The position numbers were made by a program, and so were the translations under genes. From Colius striatus (taxonomy: Eukaryota; Chordata; Aves; Coliiformes; Coliidae): 64,000 nucleotides of DNA. The notes below the pieces were generated by a model. The model did not search any database, was not told where the DNA came from, and worked only from the letters and a program-made list of their open reading frames with translations. Positions 1-50,327 of the stretch are shown in pieces. The DNA lies in the NCBI RefSeq assembly GCF_028858725.1, contig NC_084759.1:86968944-87032943 (forward strand), in the 5' to 3' direction. Positions within the stretch are counted from its first letter, which is position 1; every line of letters begins with the position of its first letter.

Positions 1-39401
<39,401 letters not shown>

Positions 39402-40115
39402 AAGACTAACTGCTGAGGGATTCCTGACTTCAGTGATGTTCAGACTCTCGTCACTTTGCCCATTTGAACGTGGGGAAGGATTATACTCTGCCTTGGATAT
39501 TAAGGCTCTGAGTGGGATTTTAATGCATTCTGCACTTTCATGCGCACGTTTTTAACCCAAGCTTCTTTATGGGTTGTTTCCCCTGAAGCCAGTGAAAATT
39601 TGGCCTTGTACAGAGATGGGAGTGGCTTTCTCTGTCCCTTCTGGTGAGTGGTGGATGGCAGGCCAATACCTCCCGTGAGGGGCATGAAGTGAGCAAATTC
39701 TCTAGTTAGCCATTTAGTACACAATGCTCGCTTTATGTATCTCCTCCTGGGTCAAAGAAGGCCTAGGAGACTGCAGTGATACAGTGCCACCAGATTCAGA
39801 GTCTGAGCTTTGGTATTTGAAAGATTAAAAAGCCATAATGCTGTGAAGGATAACAGACATAGTTTCTTTATCATGTTTGCTTTATCATGGTTTTTATCAC
39901 GTGCAATGTGCAGGATGGCAGGCTTGGGAACAACCAGCCCACCAAGGAAGGCCAATGCACTATGTTGCACACCTGAAGCAGGGAGCAGGTGAGCTGATAT
40001 ACAGTGTGGGTGTTCTGGCATTCTCTGGGTTATTTTAATGCACTGTATAAAAGGCAGACTTGGTTCAACAAAATCAGAGAGCCTCTAATGAAAATAAATT
40101 GTAACAAATCCCCAG
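39402..40115 (+). other. SYTL5: Probable SYTL5 3' UTR
   Basis: The sequence after the stop has no splice structure or repeat. The first canonical AATAAA is at 40093-40098 and is followed by a T/G-rich stretch (TGATTTTGATGTGTTTTTC) around 40130, so cleavage may fall near 40115. A longer UTR using later signals, for example AATAAA at 45334-45339, cannot be excluded. Confidence 0.5.
40093..40098 (+). terminator. SYTL5: Candidate SYTL5 polyadenylation signal
   Basis: A canonical AATAAA about 690 bases after the stop codon, with a T/G-rich element roughly 30-50 bases downstream. Use of this site is inferred. Confidence 0.45.
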
Positions 40116-43100
40116 TTTCCAGAACTACATGATTTTGATGTGTTTTTCACTCAGTTGACAGCTCTAGCCAAGATCTTCTGATGTCATAGAACAGGGAATA
40201 TGTTCAGATGCCTGACACCATTCGATGAGATGCTGAGATGACACACATACTGGGTTTGCACATAGTTGATTATATATCATAGTTGCACCTTGATTCAGCA
40301 GATTGTGTAGTAAAGTATCGTGATTAAAGCACATGCCAGAATGATTTGCACAACTGTAGAATTTTCTGTGAGTGGGCTGGAATCCCATTCAGGCATGCCC
40401 ATACATGTTAATTATTAACCAGGGTAGGATTTTTTCCTCCTGAATATCCCCCTGTGAGTTAACAGTGGATTTAGTGATAAGATTGTGTTTTAGCCAACTC
40501 AATCGGTAATCTTATTAACCATGACAACTGCTCAACAGTAATTTTGTCATTTGGTTTCCCAAAGGGATTTTACACCTGCTTAGATCCCTGATCCTTTAGG
40601 GACTTAGGCAGGTCATATGTGAAGAGCATGCTGTCTTCAACATAATGAGATAGGATTATTATCTTTTTGTCAAGGATAGCACATGTCTTCTTGCAAGATT
40701 GGATATTAGTATTTATGTATGGGATGTGATTGCTCGGGATATAAGACAAAGGAAGATCCATTCCTTCTGAGTTTTTCAGAATTAGAACACAGCTTCCTTT
40801 TTGAACTGGTACAATCACCTATAGCTATTTTTTAGCTTCCCCTCCCCACCCCAGTCTTTTATTTTTGGAAGCAACGTTGTATTAATACTAAGAAAACAAA
40901 TTTAAATATATGGAAACATAATCCTTACATGAGTTACTGGAAAAAAGCCCAAACTTTCAAAGAATGTAGACCAAAACAGCAATATTCACAGATTTCTGTG
41001 AAGTATAAAGACCATAAAATCTACACAAATGTTGTTCTTCACAATCCAGAAACTGCAGGAAATATAGATTTAACAACAGATGGTGAACTGATAACTTCAT
41101 TAACTACAAGTGGAGACTTTGACATCTGTAGCTGTCCTAGTGTCAAATTACGTACATGTATTTAGAGCTGAATCCAAAACCTTAAAATTTAATGTCCATT
41201 GCTTCTTTCTTTCTTTTTTTAAAGATATTTTACACTGGTTTGGTTTATGTTGCTTGAAGCTGCAGGGAAGTTGACAGTCTTTTAAGATCCTAATCTTATT
41301 AGATAAAAAACAAACAAAAAGTTAAGAATAGCATCTTAGTTTTATAAAATAATTTGTTTCATTATGAATAGTTTCCGTTAGTATTCTGATATGATTTTAA
41401 AGAGTTGTTGCAGGTACTGCTTGCATAGTTTGAGCACCACAATTTCCAGAAACTACCATTTCATCTTTGAAAAGAGAATTCCTTTAGAGAATCTCAGTTT
41501 GGGAACAAAAAATCAGTAGTTGCTCAAGAAAACTGGCTTCATGTTCCTTCTTCATCTGTTCTTCAGCCTGAAGTCCTGCTCAAATTTGGCAGTGAAGCAA
41601 GTCTAGTCCAATTTTAGCTGGCTTTTCATTTTATGCCTCAGATGCTGTGAGCTGATAAATTAGAGCACAAATATCAAGCACATTTTATGACCTTTTTGTT
41701 ATCATGATGGTCTTTCTTTAAGTATTAGATGGATTGAGTTTTTTTCATGTCAGCATCCCCCAAAGTGAAACCAATCCTAACTTTTGGCACCTAAGCTATC
41801 TCTAACAGGATCAGCCCGAGTTGTCTTGCTTTTTTTGTACTGCAAACCTGTGCTTATTTGGGGAATATTGACATGGAGGCACAAGCTTGATTTTTCTCTT
41901 GCTGAAAATTGATTCAAAAAGATAAAGCTTGTTAAATCCAAAGAAAATGGTTCTTCAGGGTAAAATTCCAGCTAGAGTTGTAGAGGAACATTGGGCAGTT
42001 TTGGTTTGGTTTCATGATGAAAGTGAGAAAAATAAGAGGAACGCAAAACATCCTCCAAGTTGGACCCCCAAATGGATGCTTTTTTTCTCTTGCCAAATTG
42101 AAAAACTTTGGAATAATTTTGTACTGAACTAAACCTTTTTCTCTTAAGTGGAGTACAAGACTTTGTCTTTGAATGATATTCTCTAACCTTCTAAGCGTGA
42201 ATTTTTTAACTAAATCAAGTTTTGCTTTGAAAGGAAGAAAAGTCTGTGCTGTACTACTTCAGCTCCTGCCCATTTCAGAACTGTGGTAGAGTTTGTGGTG
42301 AATGGTCTTGTTTAGGACGTGTCACTCAGCTCATATGCAGGCTTAAGTTCTGCTTTTGCTTTCCAAAGGGCCAAAATTTCACTCTGAGCCTGCACCTGAA
42401 ATTATTGACAGGTCTATGAAGAGGCTGTAGGTGTCAACTGCAGTTCAGCCTATGAAAGGAACAATGTAACCTGGGAAGTAGCTTCCAGCTAAGGCAGTGG
42501 TGTTTGCCACTGATGGGATTTGAAGTAGTACAGTGAAACCACGTCCTAGGTTAGCAGTGACAATTCTGCATTGTGGTAGCATGTAATAGGCACCACGCTC
42601 TGCCTCACATGAGCCTGGGAGTGAGATCCTATCAAGCAATTTGAAGAGCTTTTGCTGTTCTACGATGCAGTCAGCACATTTGTAGGAAGCGTTTGATTTG
42701 TGGAAAAATGTCACTTTTAATTATATCTCTTGTATCTTCTTTCTCTTCCTTTACAAAAATGATTTATGGTTTGGAAAAAGCACAAGATGATTAACTGCAG
42801 ATGTGGTTTCTTTCTTCCCAGATACTTGAATTAATTGCCTATAATTGTGCGTCATCATGTACTATGTGTTAACCAGGCTGAGCAAAAAGACAGAAAACCA
42901 GAAATTAGTCTAAAGTTTTCCTTTTGTATGTACGCTTGTGGTATTGCAGGTGAATGATGGCTTATGCAGGCCTAGTTCTTAGCAGAAAATAGCCACAATT
43001 TTAACAGTGATTGATAAGCTCCTGCCATGAGTGCATAGACATAGCAGAGCTGATGTATCTTAAGTATTCCTTTCCTTACCTGAAGATGCATCAGTGGAGA

Positions 43101-45404
43101 AGAAACCTTCTCTACAGTGCTTCTTAAAAAATATGTTGCATGGTGCATTTTACTCTGTGTTTTTCTAGCAAGGTAACTGTAGGGTTTTCATCACTATCTT
43201 TTCCCCCTTCTAGATTAGATTTTGTGGGTTTGTCCTTTTAAAGAAGAACAGAAGTGCAGCTTCTGCTGTAAAACATCAAGTGAGGCCAGTAAATACATCT
43301 TTAGGCAGTGTGGTTATTGCCAGTATCTATCAAAAAAAGAGCTGAGGCTGAGGGCCATTCAGGCTCTTCCATCAGACATTGGTACCCTGACCTGTTCTCT
43401 GGAAGTTTCTCTGCTCAGTTTATCAGCTCTACCAGGACTTTAGTGCTCTAAATGTACTTGCTTGCATGTTTAGATGCCAAAAGCAGGCTAAAATACATTT
43501 GAAGTGGCCTCTCCCACACCTCCACTATAATTACATTTGAGTGAGGACAGGAGGAAAGCTGCAAAGATTCTGAAGAGACACTGTGTTGCCATCTTCCTGA
43601 ACTAATCCAAGTGCCATTCCATTCCTTGAATGCCTTTTAGGTGCCACATTTTGATCTTCCTTTCCTACCTGGATGCTTTAGCAGACGGGTTAAGAGAGAA
43701 GGCACTGGGATGCTGAGTATATTTTGATCATGGTGCATTGGACTGTAAGCTTATTCTTCTGTGCCTCTTCCAATGCAGATGATGCTCAGGTAGCATGAAA
43801 AAAAGCATTTTTATGCTTTTTAAAACATTTTTTCTTTTTCCTGCCTGGTTAGGCCCTGCCAAGTGCAATTATTCTAAGCTATATTTGCAAAATACCAACT
43901 ACACTGTAACAGCAGAGCAGTCATTGAGCTTCCACTGGTACTAATTGACAAGGAGAGGTAAGAGGAGGGTTGCATTTAGACTGGTATAATTTTGACATCT
44001 TGAGGGGTATGCACATTGCCCAGCTTCAGGTATGTAAAGTTTGTGGTCTGCTCTGTAGAGTTGATGAAGAGAAAGGCTGATCAGATCTCCTACACCTTCG
44101 AAAAACAGATGAGTCCTGTTTCCACAGCTGTCTAGTTGGTGGATCCATGCAAGACAGTAAGGATTGTACCCACATCTTTGCAGGGCTCTCTCTTCCCTTT
44201 GTCCTTACTTTTGGTTCAGCCACCCTTACCAGACATTCTACCTGAACATTACTCTGCAGCAAGCTGCAGTTAAGTGATAGCCTCACTTCTTTTCATCTAT
44301 ACAAGGTAAAACCCCAAATTTTACTTCCCTAACATACAGTATTGATTTTTAGCACTTTGCAACAGTGACAGAAATAACCATCTCCTGAGAGCTGGTCCAT
44401 GCACTTTGTAAACTCCTTTTTTTTTTTTTAAAGTTTTAAGAGAATATTATTATTATTTATTTTTCCACACAGTGTTGGCATCTGAGAATCCCACAGGAAT
44501 GGTGGTAGAACATATGCTGAATTGCAAAATAGGATGCAGACTTTTATTTGCATGATGTCTTTTACCATAACTCGGCAGGGGATGCTGAGAAGCACACTAT
44601 AGCAGAACCTTACCACTGTGTCCCATGAATTTCCTGCCCAGCCATTTTGTGTTTGCAAATGCTGTTTGATAGGTGGTAATAATGCAGTGTTAATTATACT
44701 GTGTATATTGACACTGACACTGGAAAGTGAATCTCTACTTCCTTTTCCAGTGTTTTTTAGGTTGCTTTTGAAACTCTTCCGTGCTGCAGGTTGACCCTTT
44801 ATTTATATTAGTTCTTTCAGCAATTCTGCTCTATGACAATAATGTCTGTGTGGCTGTGTGATGCTGCTCCTGACACCTCGGTGTATATCTTTGAGCATAG
44901 TTCTAATTGTCGAGGTTTGCCTAAAGCCAAGTGTAGTAATTTGTTACAGCAATTGGAGAACATCATGTATCCATCATTCTGCCTTTGTTCTGCTTGAAAT
45001 CTGTTGCTAGCTATTTGTTTAATTATTCTGCTGGACATGAATAGTAGTAGCAGCAAATGGCAATGCAGTATGTAACTTATGCTCAGATTTAGATAAAGCG
45101 ATTCCTGCCCAGAACGTTTCTGTGCTGTAAACCGTGCTGTTCAGTTTTGTGGACAAAAGTGGCTGGTAATACTTTTGCAGCTGTTGTCAAGATTACTGTT
45201 CCCTCTTTTAAATTAAAATATTGAAACTTTGCTGTGTCTTTGTCTCTCCTAAAATGTGTAACAGCAAGCTATAAGCACATCTCCCAGGGATATCCCATAT
45301 CATTTCATCGAGGTAAAGACATCACTCACGTACAATAAATAATTCAAGAGGCATGTCACATCTTCGGAGGTGGGATTGCATTGACAGCATCTCTCTTTTT
45401 CTTA
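40116..45404. other. Intergenic, unique sequence
   Basis: About 5.3 kb between SYTL5 and SRPX with no repeat, tRNA or conserved coding sequence that I recognise. The short open frames, including a Cys-rich one at 43222-43443, lack supporting features. It may be partly an extended SYTL5 3' UTR. Confidence 0.6.
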
Positions 45405-45650
45405 TAGAATCATAGAATCATTTTGGTTTTAAAAGACCTTTAAGAACATCAAGTCCAACCACTAACCTCACACTGCCAAGCCCACCACTAAACCATGTTC
45501 CTCAGCACCTCAGCTGCACATCTTTTGAATATCTCCAGGGATGGTGACTCCACCACCTCTCTGGGCAGCCTGTGCCAGTGTCTTAACAACCCTCTCTGTG
45601 AAGAAGTTTTATGCTAATAGCTAATCTAAACATCCTCTGGTCTTAGTTTT
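45405..45650 (-). repeat. CR1 LINE 3'-end fragment
   Basis: It begins TAGAATCATAGAATCATTTT, then AAGTCCAACCACTAACCTC, GAATATCTCCAGGGATGG and GCAGCCTGTGCCAGTG. It is the same type as the copy at 884-1165 and is better preserved. Confidence 0.92.
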
Positions 45651-45937
45651 TACACTTAAAGTAGTTTTTAAGCTCCTTTTTAATTTCATAAGCATTAAAC
45701 CTGTTTTAACATGCCATTCTAAGCCTCAGAGAGATGCAGCGTTCTCATCCCACTTGATAGAGAATTATTTTACATGTGCCTTAACCCTGCATATTCAGCA
45801 GGTCCTTCCCTCTATCAATGAATCGGCTGCCTCTCCACAGCTCAAGGTCCTGCCCACCTGAAAATCCAGGTATGTTCCAAATGCAGCTTTTCTGTAATTA
45901 CTGTTTTTTTTTTAAAGAAAAAGAAACAAAAAGCAAC

Positions 45938-46010
45938 CACAGAATGGTAGGGGTTGGAAGGGACCTTTAGAGATCATCTAGTCCAACTCCCCTGCAGAAG
46001 AAGGTTCACC
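45938..46010 (-). repeat. Short CR1 tail
   Basis: About 73 bases: CACAGAATGGTAGGGGTTGG, GGGACCTTTAGAGATC, CTAGTCCAACTCCCCTGC and AAGGTTCACC. The near-consensus sequence suggests a fairly recent, heavily truncated insertion. Confidence 0.9.
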
Positions 46011-46466
46011 AATCACTTGATTTACACTTTCCACTGAGACATGTTCACTTCAACTTGGTTCTCAGAGTTGAGGGCTCTCTTGCATCTTCTTTTGGTTCTC
46101 CAGTTTCCCATGTTTCTGTGCTTTGCTGTCCCTTCCCAACTGAGTAACTAGGAGGCAACTAATGGCCCTGGGCCCGTGCTTGCCTCTACTCGCTTTGCAG
46201 TAATGTGAAAGTATGTTGGGTTCCTGTGCCCAGGTTAAGGGGAGACCTCCTCAGCAGGGTTCACTGCTCTCCTGATGTGATTTGGGCACAAGCAGCTGGC
46301 TCCTTTGCCTTCACACCCCTCCTGTCTAGCTTAAACTGGAAGGCAGCTGCAGGTGGGGAAGAACCCTTCTGACATTTCTCTGTTCCTTGTACCTTTGCTT
46401 GGGACTGTACTTAGAGATTTGTACTTCAAGATTGGCTTTCCCATCTGTTTCCCTTGCATTTTACAG

Positions 46467-46770
46467 AGCATGCAGCAGCTGGATCACCATTTGAAAGAGG
46501 CCAGAGAAATGCACGTGCTGAGCACAACTGCCAGTGTCCTAAATGAGCCACTGGCTCATTTAGCCCAGGCAGCCTGGCAGCTCTCTGCCTTCCAGTGCCT
46601 GTCAATGCTTTTCTACTCTTCCCTTCACCAAACTGCCACAAGAACATCCTTCAGCCACAGAAGAGAGAAATGGGCAGCAGCTACATGTCTGAGAAGAGCC
46701 ATTCCACATCCCAGTGGTGTGAAGCACACACTTGCTTTTACCTTTCTGTGGATGTGCAGCACTAACAGAG
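46467..46770 (+). other. Exon-like open segment with good splice sites, unidentified
   Basis: It is preceded by a long pyrimidine tract ending CCCTTGCATTTTACAG and followed by ACAGAG|GTGAGT, a near-perfect donor. The 304 bases between are open in a frame starting exactly at the acceptor (SMQQLDHHLKEAREMHVLST at its start) and the frame stays open beyond both ends (46353-46931, without a convincing ATG start). The composition is richer in GC than the surroundings. I recognise no protein family, and the opposite strand is also largely open, which weakens a coding claim. It could be a lncRNA exon, an exon of an unknown gene, or chance. Confidence 0.3.
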
Positions 46771-49001
46771 GTGAGTGGCTGGAAGTGATCTGGCACCTGA
46801 GATTGCACAGTCCAAGCTCCATTATTTCACCACCTTCATCACCTCAGTTTAAAAACCAAGTTGCAATCATGAGAGTATTTAAATGTACTTCAGATTACTT
46901 TTTAGCCTCTGTATTTTCATTAATTATGTGATGAGATTTGACTCATGCGCCCTTATGTAAGTACTGAGCTGCAACAAAACTGCATGTTGCAGTCATTTGG
47001 TGCAGAGCTGGGAGGGTCACTGATGTTTTCATTAAAACACAATGCTCTCGGTCCCATTGAGAATGGTTCAAACTTCAAATTTTCCTTTGCGTGCCAAGAA
47101 GGAAGTATGTGACGGCAGGGGTTGTTCTCATCACATTAGGTGGATTCTTGGGTAGGATCTGGGGAAAATCAGGATATTTACAAAATTGTTTTGTGCTCGT
47201 GAGAAATGGTTGCCTCCCACAATTCATCCGAGCAGTTCTGTTTGCAAAAGATGCTGCATGACAGAAATGCAAATTCTTTTCTGGTCTAAAATGATTGAAG
47301 TAGTTTGGTTCACGAAAGTATCTTCAGATGTAGGAACCTCCAGGTGGGAACGGAAAGGGGAGGAGTCACGGCAAGTCTTTCATCCTGGAAACAGCCTTTA
47401 ATCCCAACTAAAATTCATGTTTTAAACAGGATTTGCATTTTGACAACAGTGGTAGGATTAGAGCTATAGCAAGAAGAGGCAGGTTGTAGTATGACTCCCT
47501 TCTGGATGATTTTGAGGGAGCTGAATTTTCTGCTAAAGTTTAAAATAAAAGTGTGCACTAGTGTAGATACTGCACCTTGTTTATGCAGGGTTATTCTTCT
47601 GGGACAGAAAGTCTACAGGATGAATTACTGGAATATATTTGAATAGATAAATGCTGGTTTACAGACAGGAATACTAAGTCCCTTGTTCAAACTCTCCTTT
47701 CCCAAAAGGCCAATCTGCCACATCCCTGCATAACGTACACGCAATGCTGATTTGACTCCAAAACAGAGAGATGGCACATGATGTTTTTCACTGTTCCATT
47801 CCTCCCCACAAAAACGTACATCAGAAAATGCCAGAAACCTTATATTACTAATCAAGAACAGCTTTTCTTAATCATAAGATTTTAATAGATGTTCTGTGCA
47901 GAACTGTATCTAGTAATCCAATCAGTCATGCACTCTCCTCCACTTAATTCAATTTCCTGTAACAGCCCAGTGATTGCCATCACTTTCCTGATTGTAGTAA
48001 TCACAAAAGATGACTGGATGAATTGATTCTGTACCTAGATCAAAATGGAGCAGCAGAAGATTGGAATTGCAGCAATGCAGTTAAAAAAGCAGACCTTTTA
48101 AAAAAAAATCAAATAAATCAGTGGAAATCGGTTGATTTTTTCAACGTGCTTTTTTTTCAATGAGGAAAGTCAGAAGTAGAGGGGGACACAACGCCCATCC
48201 ACCTCTGCATTCAGGCTCTAAGCATATGCATGATGAAGAACCTGAGCTGGGGAACTGTGGCCACGGTAGGATGTGTACGGATGTGTCCTCAGGCTGTCTC
48301 TTTTCCACACGTGACAACTAAAGGCATGGAGAGATTTGTTGTGCCTGGTCATGTCTAGTTTTCTTAACCACTAGCGTCAGGCAGCAGAGGAAAGGCAACT
48401 TAGGGTGCAGCTGTGCCCATCAGCACGCCAACTCCTATCCTCACTCCTTTATAATGGCTCCAGGACTTAATGGTTTGGTCAGATGTGAAACAGAAATGTT
48501 ATTTCTGTGAGTTTTGTCACCAATCCTGTCCCGGCATCTTATTGCTAATGGCAAGACACAATGCTTAGTCAGAGCTTCCTGGCCCTCCGGTCATGCTTCC
48601 TTGCAACGGTGCCACAACCATTTGCAGAGTTCAGGGTGTATCCAGATCTTTGCCTTTGGCATTAACACTGTGAGCCTTCACTGGGGCCATGCTAGACTTT
48701 CCCAACTATCCTTGGGTCCTTAGTAATGGTCTTCTAACACTCTCAGACGTCTGCATCTACCCCGTTCAAAAGACAGGGCCTACCGCCACCCACTCCTTCC
48801 TTGGTGCTTTTGCACTTCAGTCCACAAATGAGCTTTTGTTAGCTAGGGTCAGGGCTGACTTCCCACTCCTCACATTCATTCCCTCATTAATTCACTTGCA
48901 GGAGCAACTTTTTAAAAGGAGACAAGTATTTGGCTAAAAACAACCAGGCTGTGCTCTCGAATGGCACAGACATGGGAGTGCCACTTACATTCTTCATGCA
49001 T

Positions 49002-49150
49002 AATCATAGAATCATAGAAGGATAGGGATTGGAAGGGACCTTTAGAGATCTAGTCCAACCCCCCTGCAGAAGCAGGTTCACCTAGATCAGGTCCCATAGG
49101 AACATGTCCAGGTGGGTCTTGAAGACCTCCAAGGAAGGAGACTCAACAAT
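49002..49150 (-). repeat. CR1 LINE 3'-end fragment
   Basis: It begins AATCATAGAATCATAGAAGG, then ATTGGAAGGGACC, a 3-base shortened AGATCTAGTCC, AAGCAGGTTCACCTAGATC and CAGGTGGGTCTTGAAG. Minus orientation, about 650 bases downstream of the likely SRPX poly(A) site. Confidence 0.92.
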
Positions 49151-49799
49151 GTATATTCTTTGCAGTAGATTGGCAAGACTGTGGGCTGTAATAAAACAAT
49201 AGAGAACTCTTTTTTAAATTGCCTCCTAACATTTTTTATTAAGCAGGGAACTTTTTTGTTACTAAGTGATAACTTGCAAACAAATATTTTTGCAGATCTG
49301 GAAAGGACAAATCCTTGATAAAGTTTCCCTTGGGGGGTAACATTTCCCAGCCACCAAATCAAAAGCCTGGTCTGTCTCAAAGACAAAGAGAGGAAAGAAA
49401 CCTGCTCGTCCAACTCTAATGGGCATAAAAAGTGAGAAGCACTCAAGGGAAGAGCATATTTTTCTACCAAGCATTTTAGTATGTGGTCTTCAGTAATTAC
49501 TGCCCATCTTCTACACTGTTCACTGTTCCTTTATGGTATTCTTTCTGGTAATGGCTTCCATACTCCCACTATGAGCTGTTTTCTCTTTGCTGCTGCTGAA
49601 AACAGGTACTTGAGTTGCCTTTGGCTTATGCTTTGTGTCTCTCTGATTGACCATAGTGTTAGTGGAACCGAAACACAGTTGTTTCTATGCCTTTGATCTG
49701 AGGCTAATGGTTCTGTTAAAATGGTTTGCAGGGAGCTATTTTGGTTCAACTTTCAAATTAGCCAAACAACTTTCATCTCCAAGAGGAATTTTTGACAAT

Positions 49800-50146
49800 T
49801 ACCTGTTTGCAAAACAATATTTTATTAATAAAAAGGTCTATAAACAGTAAGAAAGAAACCTCAAATTTTACACTGAATGAAAAATCCAAAATAAACTCCC
49901 AAAACGTGCCTCAGTTCTTCATTCTCTGTACAAGAAACTCCCTCAGGTAGTAATCCTACGTACTCATCTAAAGATGGCTGGAAGTACAAGAAAAAGCATC
50001 ATGCATACTTCTGTGCAGAGTAGCTACACACCTGGACAGACTTAACAATACAAAAAAAATCTGTACATCAGTGATTAAAAAAGCCATGCTTTGTGTAGCA
50101 CCAAAGGGAGAAGTACGTGGACAACTGCGAGCCCTGCAATCCTGAA
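49800..50146 (-). other. SRPX: Probable SRPX 3' UTR
   Basis: The sequence after the minus-strand stop at 50149-50147. It ends near a minus-strand AATAAA at 49826-49821, which is followed by GT-rich DNA. This gives a compact 3' UTR of about 350 bases. Confidence 0.6.
49821..49826 (-). terminator. SRPX: Candidate SRPX polyadenylation signal
   Basis: AATAAA on the minus strand, about 320 bases past the stop, with TTGTTTTG just downstream. A second minus-strand AATAAA at 49240-49235 is a possible alternative. Confidence 0.6.
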
Positions 50147-50327
50147 CTAGGGACATGACTGGCCAATTTCTGCTTGTAGTTTCATCTCTTCTTTTCTCAA
50201 GGGAAAATTGTCAATAAGTGCGAAGAGCTCAGCTGGTGTGGCTGGGAAAGGATAGCGCTCCTTGTCCATTCCATGCTTGTCCATCACCACGATGTTGAAA
50301 TTGTAGTGAGGGATCCTCAGCAGCAAC
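50147..50327 (-). CDS. SRPX: SRPX last coding exon: end of DUF4174-like domain
   Basis: The acceptor (minus strand) is CCCTTACTTTGCAG. The first base completes Arg, then [39 protein letters not shown] and [20 protein letters not shown] follow, then TAG. The start and end of this peptide match the conserved C-terminus of vertebrate SRPX. Confidence 0.96.

Larger units (their letters stand above)
45651..49800. other. Intergenic sequence between the converging genes
   Basis: It holds small CR1 tails at 45938-46010 and 49002-49150 and a relatively GC-rich segment around 46000-46850 that includes the exon-like piece at 46467-46770. I recognise no other feature. Confidence 0.6.

Noticed and set aside
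43222..43443. Cys-rich 73-codon frame that might suggest a zinc finger
   Set aside because: The cysteine spacing does not form a recognised finger and there is no splice or start support.
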